Positions 22,997 through 32,283 of a stretch of DNA of 64,000 nucleotides are shown one piece after another. The stretch is from contig NC_073693.1 of assembly GCF_029784155.1 (NCBI RefSeq), positions 281,249,456-281,313,455 on the forward strand, given 5' to 3'. The position numbers and the translations under genes are program-made. The notes under the pieces are model-generated. The model did no database searches. It was not told where the DNA came from and saw nothing but the letters and a program-made list of their open reading frames with translations. The stretch is from Uranotaenia lowii (Eukaryota; Arthropoda; Insecta; Diptera; Culicidae). The number at the start of each line of letters is the position of its first letter. Position 1 is the first letter of the stretch.

Positions 22997-23876
22997 GTCT
23001 GATGTTTCATTTCTCAAGCCACTCTCCCCACGTCTTATGTCTCACTTCTCGCTCTCACTTCCCACGTCTTGCGACTTACGTCTAACTTTGCTATACTTAC
23101 GTCTCATTTCTCATTTCTCAGGTCCTACTACTCACCTATCACATCTTACGTTTCATTTCTCATTTTTCATGTATCTTGTCTCTTTTCACACTTTTCACAT
23201 TTAAATACTTACTCCTCATATCTTTCGTCTCACATTTCATTTTTCAGATTTGACCCTTCACGTTCTACTTCTCACGTGCTAACTCTCACTCTTCACGTCT
23301 CACGTCGCACTTTTATAGATCCACGTCTCACTTTTTAAAAACACAAGTCTCATTTCTTCAGTCCCACATCTCACGTCTCATGTCTCATGTTATTTTTGGC
23401 GCCTAATTTCTAACGTCTAAACCTCACGTCTAACTTCACACGTCTCACTTCTAACGTCTCATTTCTCATGTCTCACGTCTCACTCCTCACCTCGCACGTC
23501 TGATGCCTCATTTTTCAAGCCACTCTCTTCATGTTTCATGTCTCACTTCTCACGTCTTGCGACTTATTTCTCTCGTCTAACTTTTCTAAACTCACGTCCC
23601 ATTTTTCACTTCTCTAACGGCTCACCTATCCCATCTTACATTTCATTTCTCATTTTTCACGTCTCTTGTCTCATTTCACACTTCTCACGTTTAAATACTT
23701 ACTTCTAATATCTTTCGTCTCACTTTTAATTTTTCAGTTCTGACCCTTCACGTTTCACTTCTCACGTGCCAGTTTTCACTCTTCACATCTCACGTCTCAC
23801 TTTTATAAACCCACTTCTCACTTCTTTTAAAAACAAACTTCATTTCTTCAGTTCCACGTCTCACGTCTCATGTCTC
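22997..23876 (+). repeat. Heptamer minisatellite, block 3
   Basis: Same 7-nt words and landmarks as the earlier blocks (GACCCTTCACG near 23250 and 23735, about 0.49 kb apart). It runs from element B to element C. Confidence 0.9.
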
Positions 23877-23878
23877 AT

Positions 23879-24771
23879 CCCAAGCAACCAAAAGTCACAT
23901 ATTTACTTGAATGAAGGCATTGAAAGTTACATATTGGCTGACAAAGAGAATCAACTGTCCAATTCCCTTTAGTGAACTTTATGTACTCATTAATGAACTT
24001 GAAAGTTGCAAAAGTGATTAATATGTACGTTGTATGTGACTTGTTTTGCCCAATTCCCGTTAGTGAACTATATGTGCTCATTAACGAACTTGAAAGCTGC
24101 AAAAGTGATCTATACGTACGTTATACGGGACTTAAGTCACATAAAGGGCACAAAAGTGCTCAATACGGGATTTGGTAAGTCACATAAAGGGCACAAAAGG
24201 GGCTCAAACGGGATTTGATAAGTCACAAAAAGTGCATTGATGTGCTTTCAAAATCAAATCACCTCTTCGAGTTTTAGTTTCAGTTAGAACAACATCTAGG
24301 CGTGGTCTAGTGGTAGCGTGTTCGATTCTCACCACGAAGGTCGGAGTTCGATCCCCAAGCCGGGCAAGTTTTTTTTCAATAAGTAATTTTGTACTTGAGT
24401 GACCATTCTGATGCGATATATGTAGGAAATGTAGGAAAGAAGCAATTGAGCAATTTGTCGAGTTTGAAATCCGTCGCGTGGCATCATGGCGGCACCGGTA
24501 CTGAACACAGTAAATAATCAAGAGAAGGTGGTATGAACCGAAGCCAACGGTTCAGTTGAGATAGAGAGACATTTTTTTGCTCATTTTGCGATTTTTGGAA
24601 GCTGAATTAAGAGGCCGCTGGAAGCTGAATAGAAGATCATTAAGACTTCTTTGGAACTTGAAAGTATCAATAAGAACTTAAATTTTGAGCTGCATAGAAC
24701 GTACTTCATATCAATGATGGGGCTGAGTAAGCGTTTTTGTACCTGTTTTATGGGACTTTTGGTTGCTTGGG
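23879..24771. mobile_element. CCCAAG element C (893 bp) with internal tandem repeats
   Basis: Perfect 18-bp inverted ends CCCAAGCAACCAAAAGTC are flanked by AT (23877-23878 and 24772-24773). The left half has a ~93-bp tandem pair (GAACTTGAAAG(T/C)TGCAAAAGTG strings) and then two ~47-bp units with GTCACATAAAGGGCACAAAA. The right half holds a tRNA-like sequence near 24294-24385. No transposase is visible. It is the third element with such ends inside this minisatellite. Confidence 0.75.
24294..24385 (+). ncRNA. tRNA-like Pol III module inside element C
   Basis: An A-box-like TGGTCTAGTGG and a B-box-like GGAGTTCGATCCCC lie at tRNA spacing, followed by an eight-T run at 24369-24376. The D-arm words resemble tRNA-Glu/Gly, and a CTC triplet sits where an anticodon would be. 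The anticodon and acceptor stems do not pair well, so it is a tRNA pseudogene or SINE head rather than a working tRNA. Confidence 0.55.
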
Positions 24772-24773
24772 AT

Positions 24774-25285
24774 GTCTTATGTAATTTCTTACGTCTATGC
24801 CCTCACCTCGTACATCTGATGTCTCATTTCACGGGTCATGTCACGTCACGTCTCATGTCTCCCTTCTCACGTCTCGCGACTTACTTCTCACGACTTACGT
24901 CTAACATTTCTAAACTCACGCCCCATTTCTTACTTCGCAGGTTAATAAGCTCACCTATCACATTTTAAGTTCCATTTCTTATTTGTCACGTCTCTTGTCT
25001 CATTTCACACTTCTCACGTTTCAATACTTACTCCTCATATCTTTCGTATCACTTTTCATTTTTCAGATCTGACCCACCGTCTCACTTCTCATGTCTTATA
25101 TCCTATGTCATTTCTTACGCCTTACTTCTCACGTCTAGCTTCTCACGTCTCACTTCTCACGTCTCATTTCTCATGTATCACCTCGCACGTCTGATGTCTG
25201 ATTTCTCAAGCCTCTCGCTTTACGTTTCATGCCTACGTCTCACGTCTAAATTTCAAATGTCACGTCCCATTGCTCACTTCTCATC
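24774..25285 (+). repeat. Heptamer minisatellite, block 4 (end of array)
   Basis: The 7-nt words continue after element C and fade out at about 25285. If elements A, B and C are removed, blocks 1-4 would make one array of roughly 3.9 kb. Confidence 0.85.
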
Positions 25286-25289
25286 AGGT

Positions 25290-26410
25290 CCCATCTTATG
25301 ACTCAAAAAAAAACTCAGGACGCAGGTGAGATGTGTATTAGGCTTAAGTATCATAGCTTTTTACACTGGTCGAATACTCGTTTAAAAATCACCTTGGTGA
25401 AGTTGTTTTATAGAACTTTTAAAACTCTTATAAAAAATTCAATTTCGTGTTTCCTTAGTTCAGGGAAAAAATTAAGATCTATTTTTCATGAACATAAATA
25501 AATGTTATTGAACACTTTTTCCATTAGTCCCTCAAAAACCTCGAATGATTAGAAAAGCTCTTCAATTCATGAAAAAAAATCCTTCATATAAAATATCTCA
25601 TTTTTTCTTATTTATTAAAAATATCAATTTGAATCCCCATCATGAGTTCCCTTTTTTAAGCGATTCAACCGTAATTGGTTAGCATTTTATGATTGTAACT
25701 CATTGATTTTATGGAATTATTGTTTAAAAATTTATTCAACATCAAAAAAAGAAAAAAAATAAATTGAAAGATTGTGAAATTTGTTATGACAATTCAACAC
25801 AGCAGCAAAATATAAAAAAATGTCGAATTTAATATTCAGCATTGTTAACACCCTCAAACAAAACCATCAAAAAAGGGGTGTCACCCTTCTACAAGATTGA
25901 TTTGATGGCGACGCCGCTCCTATTTTCTAAATGCAATTGTCCCGGGGGGTTTGGTCAAATGTCCCACACCTAGGACCAGTACAATTATTCATTTTGCACA
26001 TGCACCGCAGCAACTTTGTTGGTTTGCCCTGTTACCTTGCATGTGCAATGGCAGTTAGTGCAACTTGACGCCATTTTTAAAGTCCTACAAATGGCTCTCT
26101 AAATGAATGTTTGCCTTTCAATTTGTGCACTTTTTTGTTCTAATGAAATAGGCAAAACCTTCACTTTGTTCTATTGAATAAACGGTAGAATTCAAAAGTA
26201 AATATTTACGAAAGGCAATCCAATTCCATAAACAAAGCGGTGACTGTTTATTTTGAAAATAATTCAACCCACGATTAATGGGGTGTTTATCCAAGGTAAC
26301 GAAAAATGCTGTCCCATCATTTTCGTTCTCGGAAGGATTTTCTCGAATCACAGAAATGGTCCACAAATTAGCATACCCACCTAGCCTGGATCCGACTTGA
26401 TGGATGGGAG
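25290..26410. other. AT-rich DNA, probably intronic; no feature recognised
   Basis: No coding or repeat ends were recognised. Around 25900-26060 the DNA is less AT-rich (CCCGGGGGGTTTGGTC) but shows no open frame of note. If the exon candidate at 26418-26578 is real, this would be the intron downstream of it on the minus strand. Confidence 0.35.
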
Positions 26411-26417
26411 AACTCAC

Positions 26418-26578
26418 CGTAACTAGCCGAAAATTTCAAGCTCACTTTACGACCTAATCGAACCTCTTCCAACAAGGCTTCCGTGCCAAGCTCATTTACT
26501 TGATTGGAGGGTAGGATTGGATTACCAAAATGATGCTTTCTAATTGTGACAATTTGTAAATCAGCGCAAAGCTTAGGT
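26418..26578 (-). CDS. Candidate protein-coding exon, unknown product
   Basis: On the minus strand a polypyrimidine tract ends in AG directly before 26578, and a GTGAGTT donor starts directly after 26418. The 161-nt segment stays open, taking one base from a split codon, then 53 codons, then one base. The peptide has a normal, mixed composition (for example IRKHHFGNPILPSNQ and EEVRLGRKVSLKF), unlike the low-complexity frames around it. I do not recognise the family. No partner exon with matching phase was found, so the rest of the gene may lie outside the window or in long introns. It could also be a chance open segment. Confidence 0.4.
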
Positions 26579-26859
26579 CTCAAAAGAAAAAAAAAATACA
26601 AAATTGTGTTAGCATACGAATTCTGATTAATTAATAATATAAAAGAAAACACTGTACTGTAAGTCTTAAGCAAAAGGAATTGTTAGGCTAGATATTTAAA
26701 CTACCTATTTCTAATACCACAATTTACTTTCCCTAGAATGTATGGTGATAATTTTAACATTTAAAGCCTCTGTTCATACGCAAGCCATGAACTTCATTTT
26801 AATTGCTTCAATAATGTTTGCTCCTGAATTTAGGCCCCATCATTGACATTTCTTCATCA

Positions 26860-26950
26860 GTTTCTCAACTAAGGACGAGTAGATGAAGTTAAACATTTAT
26901 AACGATTTATTAATATACAGATAAAACGAAATTTATCGGGTCAGCTAGTT
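26860..26950 (+). mobile_element. Helitron 3' terminal fragment
   Basis: The segment ends AAATTTATCGGGTCAGCTAG followed by T. It resembles the 3' end of the Helitron at 37926-40490 (AGTTTACCGGGTCTGCTAG) and fits the CTRR rule. Only this end was recognised; the 5' end is missing or too diverged to see. Confidence 0.5.
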
Positions 26951-28543
26951 TTTTATAAAAAAAAACAAAGTTGTTTTTTGGACACGCATTGAAAAATAAT
27001 TTTCTAATAGACAATATGGGAAGATGAAAATAATATAAAATGTTTCTAAACATCAAAATATGAATGTGTGCAAAGTGCAAGAATGAGAACCCATCTTAAT
27101 ACTCAGGTCATTTAGGATATTTATGTGAAACTGAAACCATTTTTTACTGTCCATGTTTTAAAGTTGAAATTTGAATCGAATTAAAAATGAATGGCTTTCA
27201 AACTGTAAATGAAAATTTTATATCTCGCTAGTAACTAATTTGATGAAGATTTTTTTAAAGCACAAATATATACTGTTGAGATGAGCAACCTTCAACGACC
27301 ATCGACTCGACATTACTGTCTGGTCTACTGGCTAATGGGTAAAATATGCTAATTGAATTTTTACGGAAAATCGATAACACTCAGAATGAGCCAGTGTGTT
27401 TCCAAAGTTTTCAAGATGTAGCTATCCTTGAAAATATTCTTTAAAGCTTTCGACTCGAAAAATTAAAATCCGATCCCTACAACTTGAAGTGTGAACCAAA
27501 ACGAATAAAAAATCGATTTGTTTCAAATTAAATTAATTCTAAAAGGGAAAATCGAACGGAATGTCGCCCCGTAAACAAGAAATGGTGAATTGAAAATATT
27601 TGCACAGTGAAACTTTACGAAAATTTATTGATTGTACTAGATTATTAAAAGAATCTTACCATTTTCCCTGTGCCATTTACAAATGGGCCACACAATCACT
27701 CGCAGCCATAACATTATCCTCATTGGGACAGATCAGTGTCTCGTGATCTCTCTGGTCCAACTGCTACCCGTGGCATTCCAGGGCCTCGTGTTCAAATTTG
27801 GCAATCTGGTTACCCGGTTTTAATTGTTTTCCACATTCCTTTCCTACCAAAGAACTTTATCGTCCTCGTCGATGTCATCGTCTGGATCCAGTTTCGATGC
27901 CGGTTGTTATCGAATTGTGTGATCCACCACAGGTTGTGACAATACAGCTTCTTGATTTTAAGAATGATTAAAAGTTCCTGTTGGAAATGTGGGGGGACTT
28001 GGATTGACTATCACCGATTGTCTATTTATTTTTTCTGATTCATCCAGTTTATTGTAAATGAGGGTCAAATCAACATTTAACTCCGTTCGGTAGACTCACT
28101 AGAACTCTACATTCCTTCAGACGTGATGGGAATAGAGTTGTTGATGTTTCAACAATCATACGGTATGGCGCGGTCCCAAATGGGCGTTGTCCCCTTCTAA
28201 ATACCCAAGCAACATCCGCTCGAGTCGACAGATTGATGATACGATGTACGAAAGCAGAGTGTGCTGTATCGGTGGCAGAAAATAGTTTAGCTTCCATTTT
28301 AGGAACTAATTAGCGATAATTAATAAAGCTATCACAAATGGTTCGAACGTGTCCACAGCTTTGGAAGCTGGATTTGTTGCTGAGGAGCACACGACTCGAC
28401 TCTTGGCACCTGGTCCAGCTGGTTTTATCGTTATCACTCAGTTGATATAGCAGTTGATAATGAAAACAGAATGTCGCCAGCGGTAGCCCCTATGGTAGAG
28501 AAAACAAATGGATTTTTAACAATTTAAAGAAGAAAAAAGAACA
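26951..28543. other. No gene recognised; possible CCCAAG-type end at 28204
   Basis: AT-rich to about 27700, then mixed composition to the gap. Frames at 27736-27939 and 28070-28297 have no recognisable domain. At 28204 the string CCCAAGCAACATCC, preceded by TA, resembles the ends of the CCCAAG family. No matching right end is seen and the assembly gap follows. Confidence 0.35.
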
Positions 28544-29043
28544 NNNNNNNNNNNNNNNNNNNNNNNNNNNNNNNNNNNNNNNNNNNNNNNNNNNNNNNNN
28601 NNNNNNNNNNNNNNNNNNNNNNNNNNNNNNNNNNNNNNNNNNNNNNNNNNNNNNNNNNNNNNNNNNNNNNNNNNNNNNNNNNNNNNNNNNNNNNNNNNNN
28701 NNNNNNNNNNNNNNNNNNNNNNNNNNNNNNNNNNNNNNNNNNNNNNNNNNNNNNNNNNNNNNNNNNNNNNNNNNNNNNNNNNNNNNNNNNNNNNNNNNNN
28801 NNNNNNNNNNNNNNNNNNNNNNNNNNNNNNNNNNNNNNNNNNNNNNNNNNNNNNNNNNNNNNNNNNNNNNNNNNNNNNNNNNNNNNNNNNNNNNNNNNNN
28901 NNNNNNNNNNNNNNNNNNNNNNNNNNNNNNNNNNNNNNNNNNNNNNNNNNNNNNNNNNNNNNNNNNNNNNNNNNNNNNNNNNNNNNNNNNNNNNNNNNNN
29001 NNNNNNNNNNNNNNNNNNNNNNNNNNNNNNNNNNNNNNNNNNN
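28544..29043. other. Assembly gap, 500 N
   Basis: Exactly 500 undefined bases. The round number suggests a placeholder of unknown true length. The gap abuts a tandem repeat on its right side, a likely reason the assembly broke. Confidence 0.98.
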
Positions 29044-29266
29044 TCTTTTATATATGTGTCATTTACGGGTCAGTTTTGTGTCCATTTGTGTCAGATGTAT
29101 TTCTTTCCTGAATTTTTGTGTCAGTTTTTTGTTATTTTTGTGCGATATTCGTGTGTCCTGTTTGAGTAATTTTTGAATCATTTTTGTGTCATTATTGTGT
29201 CATTTTTGGGTAATATTTTGTCATTTTTGTGTCATTTTTGTGTCCATTAAGTCTTATTTTGAGTTA
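29044..29266 (+). repeat. Diverged TTTTTGTGTCA minisatellite
   Basis: Words such as TCATTTTTGTG and GTGTCATTTTTG repeat irregularly up to the TA that starts the next element. It looks like the diverged edge of the array at 30176-31010. Confidence 0.8.
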
Positions 29267-29411
29267 TACAGACCCCGTACGATTTTGGCAACAAGCCCGT
29301 ACATTTTGTGTTGCCAAAATCGAATGTTGCCAAAACCGAACGGTTTTTTTTTTCTCATCTTGTTTTTCAGTTATTTTTACAAAATAACTATTACTATTAT
29401 CAAAAACGTTG

Positions 29412-29715
29412 CATTTTCATATGTGATGAAAGAAATTAGAGAAACATGAACTATCAAAGAACGAAAGAACATAAGCCGTAAATATCATGAAAATTTCGGA
29501 ATTGGCTAACGCGCCGTTGTACCGAAGCGGAGATTGCAGGTTCAAGTCCTGTCGGTGAGCCGTTGTATCTTTTTCGAAATTTTCATGATATTTCGGCTTA
29601 TGTTCTTTCGTTTTTTGATAGTTCATGTTTCTCTAATTTCTTTCATCACATATGAAAACGTGATCATTTTCAGGTACAAAGATGTACCAAGCGATTTCAT
29701 AACATCAGTATTGAT
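29412..29715 (-). mobile_element. tRNA-bearing hairpin element, copy 2 (short form)
   Basis: Flanked by the 13-bp repeat ATCAAAAACGTTG (29399-29411 and 29716-29728). Read on the minus strand it has the head (ATCAATACTGATG...), one arm, the 3' three-quarters of the inverted tRNA-like gene, then the opposite arm without a tRNA. It is thus a smaller hairpin with the same ends as copy 1. Arms agree with copy 1 except for a few changes (for example ATATTTCGGC for ATATTTACGGC). It encodes no protein. Confidence 0.8.
29498..29569 (+). pseudogene. Truncated copy of the ACC tRNA-like gene
   Basis: It starts inside the D arm at GGAATTGGCTAACGC and keeps the anticodon arm, variable loop, T arm and 3' acceptor strand of the gene at 8377-8449. 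The 5' acceptor strand and most of the A box are missing, so it cannot form a full cloverleaf. The T5 run downstream is retained. Confidence 0.75.
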
Positions 29716-30175
29716 ATCAAAAACGTTGGTTTTAGTCAATTTCCGACCATTTGTAGTCATTTTTTTAAATTTTTCATCATGTTTTTGATGAATTTTGCAC
29801 TCTTCTTGTTTTGTTTATAATGTTCGTTTTCTTTGTCATATTTGCTGTTTTTATCATTCTCCATAATTTTTTAGTTGTTTTTTGTCATATTCAGTCTATT
29901 GTTTGAATTTGTTTTTAAGCTTTTTGAATTTTTCATCTATTTGTCATTTTTGAGTACTTTATCAAATTTTAAAAAATCTTTGGTTTTTATTGTTGCATTT
30001 TATCACCATTTCAGAACATAAATACGCATTTTTGGTGTTTTTCTAAACTAAACTGGTCCTGTTAAAACGAAAACTAAAAGGTAATGTTGTTTCTAAAAAC
30101 CGTTCGATTTTGGCACATGTGCCAAAATCGGATGTTGCCAAAATCGAATGTTGCCAGAAATGAACAGAGTCTGTA

Positions 30176-31010
30176 TTTGTATCGAATTGTGACATTTTTG
30201 TGTCAACTTTGTGTCATTTTTGAGTAATTTTTAGATTTTGATTGTGTTATTTTTGTGACATTTTTGGGTCTTTTTTGGTTCATTTTTGTTTTATTTTTGT
30301 ATCACTTCTGTGTCATTTTTGTCATTTTTGTCATTTTTGTCATTTTTGTCATTTTTGTCATTTTTGTCATTTCTGTCATTTTTGTCATTTTTGTCATTTT
30401 TGTCATTTTTGTCATTTTTGTCATTTTTGTCATTTTTGTCATTTTTGTCGTTTTTGTCAATTTTGTCATTTTTGACATTTATGTCATTTTTGTCATGTTT
30501 GTCATTTTTGTCATTTTTGTCATTTTTGTCATTTTTGTCATTTTTGTCATTTTTGTCATTTTTGTCATTTTTGTCATTTTTGTCATTTTTGTCATTTTTG
30601 TCATTTTTGTCATTTTTGTCATTTTTGTCATTTTTGTCATTTTTGTCATTTTGTCATTTTTGTCATTTTTGTCATTTTTGTCATTTTTGTCATTTTTGTC
30701 ATTTTTGTCATTTTTGTCATTTTTGTCATTTTTGTCATTTTTGTCATTTTTGTCATTTTTGTCATTTTTGTCATTTTTGTCATTTTTGTCATTTTTGTCA
30801 TTTTTGTCATTTTTGTCATTTTTGTCATTTTTGTCATTTTTGTCATTTTTGTCATTTTTTCATTTTTGTCATTTTTGTCATTTTGGTGTCATTTTTGTCA
30901 TTTTTGTCATTTTTTATCGTTTTTGTCATTTTTGTTATTTTTGTAAGTTTTGTAATTTTTGTAATTTTTGTAATTTTTGTAATTTTTGTCATTTTTGTCA
31001 TTTTTGTTTT
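30176..31010 (+). repeat. (TTTTTGTCA)n minisatellite, 9-bp unit
   Basis: After a diverged lead-in, TTTTTGTCA repeats almost perfectly from about 30316 to 30870, with a one-base loss near 30645-30655 that shifts the phase. It ends with variants such as TTTTTGTAA. Because 9 is a multiple of 3, all frames stay open and give FVI, FLS or FCH tripeptide repeats. These are not proteins. Confidence 0.95.
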
Positions 31011-32283
31011 TCGTTTTGCAGTTTTTAATCTATCATTCAAATATTTAAAAGACAATTCAAGTTTGCATCAGGATAATCACGTGGTTAATTTGTCGTTTCT
31101 TGACAGTTTTATGTTGGCACTGGTACCAAACTTCCCTGGCTAGATAACTTTGTCGCTCCATTTGATGCTGATTTTGGTGGTATAAATCAACTCTTTCCGG
31201 CAATAGGAACAACATCTTCTGGGAATCCAGCTGTGCGAAGTCAGGCAGAAAAGGAGTTTGTTTTCTGTCTGTAGGGTATTTTTCAACTCTTTCCTATTTG
31301 CTGTTGGCTTCCTCAGAAAGGGTTAAAAACTCTTTTGCGAAAACAAAATAAGCAATTTCTTTTATTTTTTTTTTCTACGGATTGAACTTTTATAAGAGTA
31401 AACATTACTGACTTTCAATACCACCAAATTTGTTTTTTATTGGCTAAAATTTGTTTTCAGTTCAAAATTTTATCTTTCAGAAAATTTAGAAGACTTTCCC
31501 CAGGAAAATTGATCCAGTGTTAAGGCATGTTTTCGACCCAGCTAACCAGGATGTCATTATGGTGGGTTTTGTGTTAGCAAGTGTTTTGGGGCATGGGAAA
31601 CATCCCTTTTTCTCTTTCAAGTTTCCCCAAACGAGCCGACGACGACGATACCGATGGAGACGACAATGACCGAATGTTCTACCTTCTAGTTGCAACAAAC
31701 AAGCTCCAAACAACAGCACTGACAAAAGCCAAAGCCAAAGCCGACCAATTATGGTGATGCAAGGCAATATAACAACAAAACAACTGCAGCAGGACCCGGT
31801 CTTGTTGTTGTCGCCCGATGTGGATTGTTTGTTGTGTTGAGGTTATGTTGTTGGTGTTCGGTGTTGTCGTTCGGCTTTCGGAACATGACGGCTTACAACA
31901 ACCCGAAATTCGTTCATCTGCATGTAATTTACGACGGTGGATGTTGTCGGGTTTGCTCAATACTATAAGTCGAAAGCCGAGATCTTCGTAATGAGAGAAG
32001 TAATTACTAGGTGGTCTTGCAGCATCTTCCGACTAAGATCAATACCAACCAGATTAGCTCTATCGGTATAATGTCGGCTACGGAACATGATTTAATCGTA
32101 TCAATATTTTTGTTTTTATTGGTGCTGGCACGGGAAAAATAAATATTAAAAATTGGATGATAAATTTAAGGCATTAAATCTCCGAAAAATGTGCACGAAA
32201 TTAAAATAAAATATCTCAGTCGAAAATAAATTTAAATGATAAATTCAATAACTATGAAAATAAATCTAGAATTAACATTTTTA
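31011..32283. other. Mixed-composition DNA with GTT/CAA triplets; no gene assigned
   Basis: 31580-31960 is less AT-rich and contains short CAA/GTT and GACGAC triplet runs. Two 93-residue frames on the minus strand lack domains and look incidental. No splice-bounded exon was identified. Confidence 0.35.

Larger units (their letters stand above)
29269..30173. mobile_element. TA-type element with GGCAACA ends, carrying a nested tRNA hairpin element
   Basis: The left end CAGACCCCGTACGATTTTGG and the complement of the right end, CAGACTCTGTTCATTTCTGG, are flanked by TA (29267-29268 and 30174-30175). Near both ends are copies of CGATTTTGGCAACAT and its complement. The tRNA hairpin element 29412-29715 interrupts it. 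Without that insert and one target copy it would be about 590 bp. It sits in the (TTTTTGTCA)n array. Confidence 0.75.

Noticed and set aside
28070..28297. 75-codon minus-strand frame as a gene
   Set aside because: No domain, no splice signals of note, and it overlaps a possible transposon end at 28204.
30242..31143. Long open frames of 257 and 285 codons, and an MTK repeat on the other strand
   Set aside because: They are translations of the 9-bp repeat TTTTTGTCA, which leaves every frame open. Tripeptide repeats FVI, FLS, FCH and MTK follow directly from the unit.
31486..31960. Two 93-codon minus-strand frames
   Set aside because: They overlap in different frames in a triplet-rich stretch and show no domain or splice support.
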